Under the pieces are notes generated by a model. That model searched no databases. It saw only the letters and a list, made by a program, of their open reading frames with translations, and was not told the DNA's origin. Source: Deltaproteobacteria bacterium (GTDB lineage: Bacteria; Myxococcota_A; UBA9042). Taken from it: DNA of 40,375 bases. The stretch covers positions 1 to 40,375 of the forward strand of contig JACRCU010000354.1 of NCBI GenBank assembly GCA_016218865.1. Direction: 5' to 3'. The position numbers and the translations under genes are program-made. Positions 11,701-18,181 of this stretch are shown here, one piece after another. Every line of letters starts with the position of its first letter. Position 1 is the first letter of the stretch.

Positions 11701-12461
11701 GCACGCAGTGCCACGGTGCCGACTTGCTGGGCGGCACGGTCGGCGTCTCGTGCGCCAACAGCAGCTGCCACGGCGGCGACTGGAAGTCCTGCGACTTCTG
11801 CCACGGCACCAAGGGCGGCAGCGCCGCCCCGCCGATCGGTGTGGCCAACGAGGGCACCACGGCCACCAACACCCTGGCCGTCGGCCGCCACACCGCGCAC
11901 TTGACGGCCTCGACCACCCACGTGGCCTTTGCCTGCACCACCTGCCACACCGTGCCGGCCACGGGCGACCTCGCCCACGCCATGCAGTACGTGTACTCGG
12001 CGAACCTGACCACCGCCGGCCACCACGGCGACGTCACCTTCGCCGGCGGCACCGCCAACGGCATGACCTTCAACGTCGCCGCCACCACCGGCAACCCGGT
12101 CACCGCCCGCGGCACTTGCGTGGGCACCTGCCACAGCAACGGCCGCGGCGGACCGCCGGTCACCACGCCCTACTGGGCCGGCGGCAACTGGAACAAGGGC
12201 AGCTGCGGCACCTGCCACGCGGCCATGCCCAACACCGGCGAGCACGACAAGCACGTCAACGGCGAGAACATGACCTGCGTCGAGTGCCACCCGGCCGCCA
12301 CCGCCGCGACCCACATGAACGGTAGCCGCGACGTGCTGGCCACCATCAAACCGGCCAGCGGCTCGGGCTCGACCACCACCAGCCCGGCGTCGGGCAACTG
12401 CACCACCCGCCGCTGCTCGGGCAGCTGCCACGGCGAGAACCACAGCAGCCGCTGCTGGTAG
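2760..12461 (+). CDS. Giant repetitive multiheme c-type cytochrome lipoprotein (Geobacter CxxxxCH...CXXCH-type domains)
   Basis: 3233-aa ORF; alternative start ATG at 2778 (MSTLNSLN). Lipobox-like LAAC, an Asp/Ala-rich linker, then 15 pentaheme units each with CXXCH-GD, CXXCH-VP, CX4CH-G, CX3CH-TNPPGG and CXXCH, plus an 8-motif tail. Confidence 0.95.
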   Translation: MQRPARMSTLNSLNCHAYLWRGLALLGGWALVASLAACGDNLATDEPSQSAKADAKDDSSVGLADAHADADDVGAADASQGDGVAGDGQVGDGQVGDGQVSEVADEDGQADGADQLDAAADDDAADAADDDAADGDAGEDTDDGKDGIGPLPDLPIWPDTAVDDQTQQPDETVADAAAPSDTEPADVAVTDTVDDVATPDAAADAGAADAAADTGGDTATQDAGSDAKPFEPPPIDWAPVCFYCHGDAALKTPAPPVDTKGQVDTKQHGVGAHASHVGVANWHKTVACAECHKVPKVFLDPDTPSHLNGATDLMWGPLAKQGDYNFGDLACGNTYCHGASLKPDFAGETTVRKPTWTTLDGSQEACGSACHTNPPGGAHPPGKACQLCHTAALKSYDAAAKTAVWNNANLHIDGKVDVELGATCTSCHGDPASKNPAPPLGTKGETKTSDVAVGAHAKHLQGGTQGSTWHRAVQCRDCHTVPVQIPHANGAVELNWSPVAASGGTIGTWDEANSACANTWCHGGNQVGAKAGGTTNTKPVWTKVDGSQAACGTTCHTNPPGGMHPKASNCAACHGPVIASYDPTSGVASWANANLHVDGKVDTANLGCTTCHGDEATKNPAPPKGTQGETATTSPAVGAHAAHLGASAWHRAGECTDCHSVPSDPMHANDKVELNWGALAKTSGAKPDFDAAKLTCNASYCHGATLEPAKSGGTVMRQPQWTKVDGSQDTCGTTCHTNPPGAGHPASTACGTCHGDVVKTFDPASGQTTWTNAALHIDGKLQIASMDCTTCHGDKVSNNPAPPKGSKGETATTARAVGAHAAHLTAADWHRDTACTDCHAVPKSNLHSDGTVDLAWGALAQSGGAQTTWDTNKLQCSGNYCHGATLAPAKTGGSKLAAPTWTTVDNSQDKCGATCHTNPPGGKHAQVDNCQACHGAVIKAWNATTGVATWQNGKLHVDGTVQVANADCTTCHGDATTKNPAPPKGTKGETATTTAAVGAHTAHLGTSTWHRAGQCTDCHAVPTQMSHADSKIDFAWGSLTQTGGTSTNFDLTALSCTGSYCHGATLGPAKSGGTTMVKPTWNKVDGSQAACGTTCHTNPPGGGHSPSTACATCHTDVIKSYDAATGQATWANAALHVDGKVQVAGMDCTTCHGDATTKNPAPPKGSKGETATTARAVGAHAAHLTAADWHRDTLCTDCHSVPSSNLHSNNQVDLAWGAVAQSSGAKTTWDTTKLQCSGNYCHGATLAPAKTGGSKLAAPTWTTVDNSQDKCGSTCHTNPPGGGHAHVDNCQACHGEVIKAWNPSTGVATWQNGKLHVDGTIQVGNADCTTCHGDAATNNPAPPKGTKGETATTAAAVGAHRVHLGATTWHRAGQCTDCHTIPTSMSHANNVLDLAWGSLTQTGGANTNFEPSTLGCTGSYCHGATLMPAKAGGTTLAKPIWNKVDGSQDACGSTCHTNPPGGSHPASTACATCHGASIKTFDAATGQATWTNANLHVNGKVELSQLACTSCHGDPVTGAANPPLGTQGQTQTTQKAVGAHQAHLGSGGWHRAGQCADCHTVPTSMTHTDGKVDLAWSSLAQTGTANPTWDGSAATCSGNYCHGSTLAPAKTGGQVQRTPAWTKVDGSQDACGTTCHTNPPGASHPKSATCNLCHDAVISSFDPAKNTAVWKNPLLHVNGNIEVKALDCTTCHGDATSKNPAPPVDTLGNTATTAAGVGAHAQHLGASTWHRAGQCADCHTAPTSNLHANGALDLAWGTVPLSDAAKPAYDQSILTCTGSYCHGTTLMGAKSGGGTNRQPIWNVVNNTFDACGSTCHTNPPGGTHPASAACATCHPATIAAYNATTNVATFKDATLHINGKVDVVGLACTTCHGDAASNNPAPPLGTKGETATTTKAVGAHAKHGGSSTWHRDVACTDCHSVPASMTHSNGSVDLSWSSVASADQSVPAWNSATTTCSGNYCHGSSLLGAKAGGTVMRTPVWTKVDGSQAACGTTCHTLPPGGTHPQNNQCATCHTTVIASNDPATTPVKWADRKLHIDGKIDVGTLTCTSCHGDKASNNPAPPVGTKGETATSSVAVGAHAQHLGASSSHRPGQCTDCHVVPVSLQHGNGTTEMTWGALPKTASQTPLWDKTTATCAGNYCHGTSLEPAKAGGTTMRTPKWTQVDGSQGKCGSTCHTNPPGGPHPASDKCAMCHSAVISGYDTAAATATWKDPGLHVDGTLQVTTLTCTSCHGTASTNDPMPPKGTLGETATTTKAVGAHKQHLGSSAWHRAGACVDCHTVPTSQTHTNNTVDLAWGSVATAGTAQPAWNTTAATCSGNWCHGGKLPGANAGGTVMQTPKWTLVDGSQAACGTTCHTNPPGGSHPQSTNCNLCHAGVIASYDANAKTAVWKNATLHVDGNVDVVGMSCTSCHGDAAANDPSPPLGTKGETQTTQVAVGAHAQHMGPSNWRGAVLCSDCHTVPTSMTHTNGTVDVNFAGLSVADTANPTWSKSTVTCSGSYCHGATLMPAATGGTVNHNPLWTKVDGSQDACGSTCHTNPPGGTHPPNTACNLCHNQVIGGYDAAAKTATWADPTLHINGKVEVKTLTCTSCHGDTASNNPAPPLGTKGETQTSQAAVGAHAQHLATSTWHRNGQCTDCHSVPVSVGHANGSTDFSWGGPSALNGANPQFAAGNVSCSGAYCHGNTLYGPKPGGSVARTPVWTTVNGSWDACGTTCHTLPPAAPHPQNENCAQCHAAVVTSIVLGTPPTVVWQDAQLHIDGKIDTGTVTCTSCHGDKVANNPAPPIGSKGETQTTQKAVGAHAVHLAAGSTWHRDGQCTDCHTVPVSMTHANGTSDLNWSAPSNVGNLSPSYAIDAKCSNNWCHGSGLGAAKTGGTLNRTPLWTQVDGTQDACGTTCHTNPPGGGHVAHTDCTICHTAVVAAFNPANNATTWTDRTLHVNGVKESNKYHDLGGWTTPKFGTNHHGSNYFVRNQQRDEHNVSCTQCHGADLLGGTVGVSCANSSCHGGDWKSCDFCHGTKGGSAAPPIGVANEGTTATNTLAVGRHTAHLTASTTHVAFACTTCHTVPATGDLAHAMQYVYSANLTTAGHHGDVTFAGGTANGMTFNVAATTGNPVTARGTCVGTCHSNGRGGPPVTTPYWAGGNWNKGSCGTCHAAMPNTGEHDKHVNGENMTCVECHPAATAATHMNGSRDVLATIKPASGSGSTTTSPASGNCTTRRCSGSCHGENHSSRCW
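3019..3200 (+). repeat. Asp/Ala/Gly low-complexity linker, including 15-bp (VGDGQ)n repeats
   Basis: VGDGQVGDGQVGDGQV followed by DAAADDDAADAADDDAADGDAGED, directly after the lipoprotein N-terminus. Confidence 0.8.
3480..11603 (+). repeat. 15 tandem pentaheme units; units starting 4581 to 10521 have exact 540-bp spacing
   Basis: First Cys codon of the CT[TS]CHG motif at 4029, 4581, 5121, 5661, 6201, 6741, 7281, 7821, 8361, 8901, 9441, 9981, 10521 and 11064. First unit begins with CFYCH near 3480. Confidence 0.95.
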
Positions 12462-12489
12462 TCGAGCGCCATTGCAGGGCTGAGCCTTG

Positions 12490-12513
12490 CCGGCGGTTCA
12501 CCGGAGCCGCCGG
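12490..12513. terminator. Strong GC hairpin downstream of the giant cytochrome
   Basis: CCGGCGGTTC-ACCG-GAGCCGCCGG: 10-bp stem with one G-T wobble, 28 bp after the stop; no T-tract. Confidence 0.45.
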
Positions 12514-12653
12514 TCGGCCGGCCGCGCGGAAGGTGCGGTCGTCGCCCGGAACACCCAGCCAAGCCAGCGCCTCGGCTGCCCAAAGTGCGGAAAACAACGC
12601 CGTGTATCGGGACGGGTGAGCGACGGCCGGCGGCAGTGGACCGCTCTGCCTGG

Positions 12654-13274
12654 CTACGCCGGCTGGCGGCGCGGCAAGGTGGCCGCCACGAACGGCATGG
12701 CGGCGGCAGAGGACGCCTGCAGCACCGGAGTGGCGAACAGCCGCTCGCGATAGGCCGCCATGAAATCGGGCACTTCCAACCCTTCGGTCTGGGCGTAGTG
12801 CAGCGCCACCGCGGCCGCCAGGTCGCCAAGGGTGATGGCCGGGCCGCAGACGAACGACCGGCCATCGGCCAGCGCTGCCTGCCACACGCCAAAGGCCTTG
12901 CCCATGGTCGCCTCGGTGGCGGTGCGGACCTCGGGCTGCTTGTTCCAGAAGAATTTGCCAATCGGATCGAGCAAATATAGATCGCCCAGCCGGTCGAAGT
13001 GGCGGGCCTGGCGCTCCTGGCCGGGCGGCAGCAGCACCCGCGGTCCCCGCTCTTCCAGGTACTCCAAGATCGAGGTCGACTCGAAGATGGCGCTGCCGTC
13101 CTCCAGTTCGAGCACCGGCATCTTGCCGAAGGGATTCAGCTGCAAATACGCGGGGGTCTTCAGGCCGCCGGCGAATGCGTCGACGGTGACCAGCGGCACG
13201 GGATCCCCGCGCAAGCCGATGCCGATGGCGGCCTTGCGCGAGTACGACGACAGTGGGTGGTAGTGGAGCTTCAT
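12654..13274 (-). CDS. Glutathione S-transferase family protein
   Basis: MKLHYHPLSSYSRKAAIGIG...NPFGKMPVLELEDGSAIFESTSILEYLEER: thioredoxin-like GST N-terminal domain. Confidence 0.88.
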   Translation of the reverse strand: MKLHYHPLSSYSRKAAIGIGLRGDPVPLVTVDAFAGGLKTPAYLQLNPFGKMPVLELEDGSAIFESTSILEYLEERGPRVLLPPGQERQARHFDRLGDLYLLDPIGKFFWNKQPEVRTATEATMGKAFGVWQAALADGRSFVCGPAITLGDLAAAVALHYAQTEGLEVPDFMAAYRERLFATPVLQASSAAAMPFVAATLPRRQPA

Positions 13275-13343
13275 GGCCGCATCCGACCCCGACTGTGGGA
13301 AATTGTCAAGCCGGGGTCGGAGGCGTTGTCGGGTGCGACGCAG

Positions 13344-13811
13344 CTACTTGCCGTGGCAGGCCTTGCACTTGTCGATGCCAGCTTTCTGGGGATTGGCCTT
13401 GGCGACGGCCTTGTGGCAGTCCAGGCAGGTCTTGTGGAAGACCACCGTGCCCTTGTCGAAGTCGTCGCCCTTGGCGGTGGCGAGCACGGGCGCCTTCTTG
13501 CCGCCGAACTCCTTCTGCGGCTGGCCGTCGGCCACGTGGCAGTCGCCGCAACCCTTGATGTCCTTGGCGCTTTTTGGCTCACCCTTTTCGGTGTGGTGAC
13601 AGGTTTTGCAGCCGATGGCGCCGCCTTTGGCGTCTTTGAACTCGCTGGCGTGCTTGGCGTGGGCGAACTTGACCGCGCCCTTCTTGCCCTTGATCAGGTC
13701 GAGCTTGATTTCTGCTTTGTCCTTGGGCACTTCGGTTGCGAGCGCCACACCCAGGAATGAGCCGAGACTGAAAAGAACCGCGACCAACCATGCGCTGCGC
13801 TTGTTCCACAT
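13344..13811 (-). CDS. Tetraheme class III (c3-type) cytochrome
   Basis: Signal peptide; CKTCHH, CGDCH, CLDCH and CKACH; upstream FAHAKH and FHKTC histidines; 155 aa. Confidence 0.85.
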   Translation of the reverse strand: MWNKRSAWLVAVLFSLGSFLGVALATEVPKDKAEIKLDLIKGKKGAVKFAHAKHASEFKDAKGGAIGCKTCHHTEKGEPKSAKDIKGCGDCHVADGQPQKEFGGKKAPVLATAKGDDFDKGTVVFHKTCLDCHKAVAKANPQKAGIDKCKACHGK

Positions 13812-14201
13812 GACCTGAACCTCCGGCGCGACCTAGGCGCCCTGCTGGGGTGTGCGTGGCAAGGGAGCTTGCCAACTTCGACCGCAGCCGGCGTTCGTGA
13901 ACGTGCCGGCGCGGATATCCAGACTACGCGCCGACCGGCGCGCGCATTCAAGGGCGCCGTCCGTCAACCGCGCAAGAACAGACGGTTTGTGACGGAACCG
14001 TGGCGAATACCGGGGCCGGTCAAGTCCGCGCGGCCCGCGCTTGCCGACCGTGCCGGCGCTGGCTATGCTGCAACCGGCCCTGGGGATTCCCCGCCCCGCG
14101 GCCGTTCCCGCGTTCCCCCGCGCCCCATGTCTGCCCAGCGTGTCGCTCGCCTTGTGCTGGCGGCGCCGCGTGTTCTTGCCCCAAGGTCGCCGAGGGTCGC
14201 C

Positions 14202-14753
14202 ATGTCGAACATTCGTCCCATTCAGGTGCAGGTGGTTGGCCTGCATCCAGAATTCAACCAGCTTCTGGTGATCCGCGTGGAGTTGGAGCCGCAGCCCAGC
14301 CCGCTGTGGATCCGGCTTTTCAGCGATTTCCGCCAAGACGGTCCCACCCTGGCCGGCTTTGCGCCGGTCATCCGCGACGGCGTGGTCGAGATCCACCCCA
14401 GCGACGAGCAGTTGGAGACGTTCCTGCTGGCCCTGGAGCGGCGCATTCGCCACGTGAACGTGGACCACGCCGCTACCATTGGCCGGGCCGACCCGGTGCG
14501 ACCCGTGCGGCGGCGACCGACCTCTGAATTCCTGGCCGACGGCTTTTCGGTGGATGTGCGCGACCGCATCGTCAAGGCGCACAAGGCCGCCGAGCGGGTG
14601 TCCGGCATGTTCCAGGCGCAGCAGTGGGAGCCGCTGGAGGTCACCAACCTGGACCGGCCGCCCACCCGCGACACCCTGCTGGACATCGAGCCGCCGCAGG
14701 TGCCGCGCGGACGCAAGCCGCGGCCGGCCAATCCCGAGGTGGCGTCCGAGTAG
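14202..14753 (+). CDS. Conserved hypothetical protein
   Basis: ATG at 14202 inside ORF 13869..14753: MSNIRPIQVQVVGLHPEFNQLLVIRVELEPQPSPLWIRLFSDF..., protein-like composition; no family recognised. Confidence 0.55.
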   Translation: MSNIRPIQVQVVGLHPEFNQLLVIRVELEPQPSPLWIRLFSDFRQDGPTLAGFAPVIRDGVVEIHPSDEQLETFLLALERRIRHVNVDHAATIGRADPVRPVRRRPTSEFLADGFSVDVRDRIVKAHKAAERVSGMFQAQQWEPLEVTNLDRPPTRDTLLDIEPPQVPRGRKPRPANPEVASE

Positions 14754-14860
14754 TGCGGCGGCCCCGTGGACCTGGTGAAACCGGCCAATTGTCACGCGAC
14801 TCAAGTCGGCACTTGGCGCGGCGAGTCGCTGCGGGCGCTCGCTTGCGCCCCACATGGCAG

Positions 14861-14922
14861 CTAGAGACTGGACAGGACGCCAAAGTACTGAACAAATATT
14901 CAGTACTTGGCCAAGTCTCTAG
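14861..14922. other. 62-bp nested palindrome between convergent genes; possible bidirectional terminator or small mobile remnant
   Basis: Outer arms CTAGAGACT (14861-14869) and AGTCTCTAG (14914-14922); inner CCAAAGTACTGAA-caaata-TTCAGTACTTGG with one bulged A. Confidence 0.6.
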
Positions 14923-16832
14923 GGCACGCACGCCCCCAGCTGGGCCCGGCAGCGGCCCTGGCTGGTACAGGCGATGCTGGCCGCGCAGCTGCCGTCGTCA
15001 AAGGCGATGCAACCACCGCCCTTTGCGGTGCACAAACCGTCGGTCGAGCAGGCGCTGCCCTTGCGGCAGTCCCCGTCGCCGCCGACCACGCACCGCCCGT
15101 CGGACCAGCTGCAGCGCGCATGGGCCCGACAGCTGGGACCCTCAAGACAGCCTGCGGCACTGTGGGCCCGGCAGCGGCCCCGCACCGCTGAGCATTGTCC
15201 GTGGTCGGCGCACAGCGGGCTGGACTGGCAGTCGGCGTCGTTTTGTGCAATGCACGAGCCAGCTTGCGCGGTGCACTGGCCGTCGCGCTGGCAGACGAGC
15301 GCGCTGCGGCAGTCGCCGTCGCCCAGGGGGACGCAGCGCGGACGCACGGCGGCGCTGGCGCGATCGAAGTGGCACAGGCCAAAGGCCGGGCAGCCGCTGA
15401 GCAACCGGCAGGCGAGGTCGGGGCCGGTCAACTTGCTGAACCGCATCAGCTCGTCGACCTCCGGCTCGCCTTGGCCGAGCGCCAGCAGTTGGATGGTGCG
15501 GCCGTCGCTGGCCGTGGCCCAGGCCAGGCCCAGGTCCTCGGCCGTGCACAGCTGTTCGATGCCGGGCAGGAACTGCTGGCGACAGCGCACCTGGACCTGC
15601 TGGCCGCCGACCTCGACGCTGCGTGCTGCGTCGCCCACGTGGCCCATGCTGAAGTAGCGGCCGGCGGCGGTGGTGCTCAGGGCTGGCCCCGGTAGAACCA
15701 GCGTGGCGCGGGCCACTTGCGGCTCGGGCTGATCGGGGCAGCGCGGCAGGCGCCACAGCCCAGACCGGTCCAAGGCGTGGCAGCCCGTCCGCAGAAGCCG
15801 AGGACCATCCACCGGTTGCGGGTCGTCTTCTGCCACGCCGTCGGCGCAGTCCAGGCGCACCAGCGCACCCACCTCGCCGTTCAGCGCGAAGTCGCGGCGC
15901 TGGACTACGCGGCAACGGTGCACCGAGCGCGCTTCGCCGGTGACCGCCCAGGTCATGGACCGGCCGGGGCGGAACAGGTCGTCAAAGGCCGCCGCTTCGG
16001 GCGACGTCTCGGCGCGTCGTGGAGGGGACGGGACTGGGGGCAAGGACAGGACCACGTCGTCGCGCGCCAGCCGCTCGCGAAGTCGCGCCAGCCGCTGTGC
16101 GCCATCCAAGCTGACCTGCAGCCCCAACCCGGTCATGGAGCTACCGCCGACCCAGGCCTGCAGCCCCACGCGGAAGCGTCCCCGCGTCAGGCCCGCACCC
16201 AGCACCGGCGTCTTGTAGACGTCCCAGACCGGCGAGGCCGGGGTGAGGACGGCGTAGCCAAGGTTCCAGTCCAAGATATCGCGGCCGAAAGGCAGGTCCA
16301 TGCCCATGGCGAAGCGCACGGCCGTGGCGTTGGGCAACAGACTGTGGCGCTCGGACCAGCCGGTCTCGAACCACACGGTGTCGACCTGGGCGCGTGCGCG
16401 CACGAAGGGCCCACCGCCGCAGCCGCTGTAGCACGTGTTCGCGCCGCTGGCCCGCAACCCGAAAGGCTCGATCCAACCGAGGTCGGCCGCGAAGTACTTC
16501 GTCCACCCCGAGGCCGCGAGCTCGATGGCGACCGGTGCCCGGGTACCTTCTGAACCCTCGCCAAAGCCGCGGCCGCGCCAGTCCTGCATGGCGCCCAGCA
16601 CGCCGACGTGGACGGCCAGTGCGGGATGCAGGGGGATCTGCGCGCGCACGTCGGTGCCCACGCTGGACACGGTGTGGGAACGGTCATAGGCGAGCCCGAA
16701 GGAATTTCCGAAGCTCATCAGCACCGGGGCAGCTTCATCTTCTTCGGCCTGGACGGATCCCGCCGCCAGCCCCACCGCGGCCATCAGGGCCGCCGCCATT
16801 TTGTGCTTTGCTGTGCCGACTTGCGGGTGCAT
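14919..16832 (-). CDS. Secreted protein: possible outer-membrane domain plus five C-terminal Cys-rich repeats
   Basis: Start MHPQVGTAKHKMAAALMAAVGLAAGSVQAEE (signal peptide). C-terminus has five repeats of about 27 aa with four Cys each (DGDCRSALVCQRDGQCTAQAGSCIA...). Confidence 0.65.
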   Translation of the reverse strand: MHPQVGTAKHKMAAALMAAVGLAAGSVQAEEDEAAPVLMSFGNSFGLAYDRSHTVSSVGTDVRAQIPLHPALAVHVGVLGAMQDWRGRGFGEGSEGTRAPVAIELAASGWTKYFAADLGWIEPFGLRASGANTCYSGCGGGPFVRARAQVDTVWFETGWSERHSLLPNATAVRFAMGMDLPFGRDILDWNLGYAVLTPASPVWDVYKTPVLGAGLTRGRFRVGLQAWVGGSSMTGLGLQVSLDGAQRLARLRERLARDDVVLSLPPVPSPPRRAETSPEAAAFDDLFRPGRSMTWAVTGEARSVHRCRVVQRRDFALNGEVGALVRLDCADGVAEDDPQPVDGPRLLRTGCHALDRSGLWRLPRCPDQPEPQVARATLVLPGPALSTTAAGRYFSMGHVGDAARSVEVGGQQVQVRCRQQFLPGIEQLCTAEDLGLAWATASDGRTIQLLALGQGEPEVDELMRFSKLTGPDLACRLLSGCPAFGLCHFDRASAAVRPRCVPLGDGDCRSALVCQRDGQCTAQAGSCIAQNDADCQSSPLCADHGQCSAVRGRCRAHSAAGCLEGPSCRAHARCSWSDGRCVVGGDGDCRKGSACSTDGLCTAKGGGCIAFDDGSCAASIACTSQGRCRAQLGACVP

Positions 16833-16985
16833 GTCCGATTCCCCCGACGGAGTGCGCAGCATCCTTCACCATGCTCTGGCAAGTGCCCGGGGTCAAGCGA
16901 AAAGCGCCAGCCACCGCAGCGGCTTGGCGGGTCGGGCCGGGCCGTGGCAAGCTGCGGCTGTGCCAGTGCACGCGGACGAGGGCCC

Positions 16986-17390
16986 ATGACCACCGCCAAG
17001 CCCGAGAATACCGACGACTACATCGCGGGTTTCGACCCACCGGTGCAGGCGGCCCTGCAGGCGGTGCGGGCGGCGGTGCGCCAGGCCGCGCCCCAGGCCA
17101 CCGAGCGCATCAGCTACGGCGTGCCGGCGTTCTTCCAGGGCGGCGCGCTGGTCTACTTCGGCGGCTTTCGCCACCACATCGGCTTCTATCCGCCGGTGCG
17201 CGACCCCGAGTTGCAGCGCGAAAGCGCGCGCTACGCCGGCGAAAAAGGCAACCTGCGCTTTCCGCTGTCCGAGCCGATGCCGCTGGAGCTGATCGCCCGG
17301 CTGACGGCGCACCGGTTGCGCGAAAACCTGGCCAAGTCCAAGGCGAGCAAGCGGAAACGCGACGCGGGCGAGCCTGGATCTGGCGATTGA
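16986..17390 (+). CDS. DUF1801 (YdhG/YdeI-like) domain protein
   Basis: MTTAKPENTDDYIAGFDPPVQAALQAVRAAVRQAAPQATERISYGVPAFFQGGALVYFGGFRHHIGFYP: characteristic DUF1801 signature. Confidence 0.85.
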   Translation: MTTAKPENTDDYIAGFDPPVQAALQAVRAAVRQAAPQATERISYGVPAFFQGGALVYFGGFRHHIGFYPPVRDPELQRESARYAGEKGNLRFPLSEPMPLELIARLTAHRLRENLAKSKASKRKRDAGEPGSGD

Positions 17391-17417
17391 CCGTCCACGC
17401 GGCGCGAGGTCGCGCGC

Positions 17418-18062
17418 CTACACAGTGGCGCGGTCCAGCAACCATGCCTGATGCGGCAGCGGCGCCGACCACAGCAGCTCGGGCAGGGCGTTGTCGACGA
17501 GCACGCCGGGCGCCAAGTCCAGGCCCGCCGCCTGATAGCACTGGCAGACAAAGGCCGAGCAGTACACCGCCCGCTGGTCGTCGCGGCCAAAGCGCCGGCC
17601 CAGCTGCCCCTGCTGTAGCGCCAGCCAGGTCGCAAACACCTTGGGGATGCTGTAGCGCGTCAGCGAGCCCAGCAGGCCCAGCGCGGCCGCCAGCACCTGC
17701 TCGGTCTGGCCGGTGTCCAGGCCAAAATCCAGCACCGCCAGAGTGGGGGCCTCGTCCTCGGCACAGTACTTGTCCAGGCGATTTTCCTGCACGCCCAGGC
17801 GGATGAAGTGGCTGTGCAGGTCCAGGTCGCTCTCCAACAGCCAGTGCTCGCCGTCCAACCGGCGGCCCTCGAACAAAAAGGCGTGGCTCCACAGGCTCCA
17901 CTGGCGCGCCGGGTCCAGGCGGCGCTGGCTGCGGCGGATGCGGCGGTCGATCCAGCTGGCCAGACCGACCAGCCCCACCCGCCCCGGGGCTGCGTAAGCG
18001 TCGAAAAACTGGCGGTTGCTCCACTCGGGCGGCGCCAAGGTGACCGGAAACGGCTGGCTCAC
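17418..18062 (-). CDS. Predicted permuted papain-like (YiiX/NlpC-P60-type) protein
   Basis: GTG start at 18062 (VSQPFPVTLAPPEW). His motif (WSHAFLFEG) precedes the Cys motif (VYCSAFVCQCYQAAG), the order expected for a circularly permuted papain-like fold. Confidence 0.5.
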   Translation of the reverse strand: MSQPFPVTLAPPEWSNRQFFDAYAAPGRVGLVGLASWIDRRIRRSQRRLDPARQWSLWSHAFLFEGRRLDGEHWLLESDLDLHSHFIRLGVQENRLDKYCAEDEAPTLAVLDFGLDTGQTEQVLAAALGLLGSLTRYSIPKVFATWLALQQGQLGRRFGRDDQRAVYCSAFVCQCYQAAGLDLAPGVLVDNALPELLWSAPLPHQAWLLDRATV

Positions 18063-18181
18063 GGGCAGGCTCCTGGGCGGGCGGCCGGGCGGCGAGGGCA
18101 GGTCAGTACGGCGGACCGGCGAAGCACAGCAGTTTCCGTTGCGATGACAAGAAGATCCGAAGCAAGACTCATGCCGCGGCC

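Noticed and set aside
9143-12325. 1060-aa plus-strand ORF, along with 3479..5377, 6041..7204 and 7421..9097
   Set aside because: Same strand, shifted frame; Arg/Gln/Pro-rich nonsense read out of frame from the cytochrome repeats.
9498-12443. 981-aa minus-strand ORF
   Set aside because: Second antisense shadow of the cytochrome array; same low-complexity composition.
13303-13308. TTGACA on the minus strand as a promoter for the GST gene
   Set aside because: The -10 at 17-bp spacing is TCGGAT and would lie only a few bases before the start codon; insufficient support.
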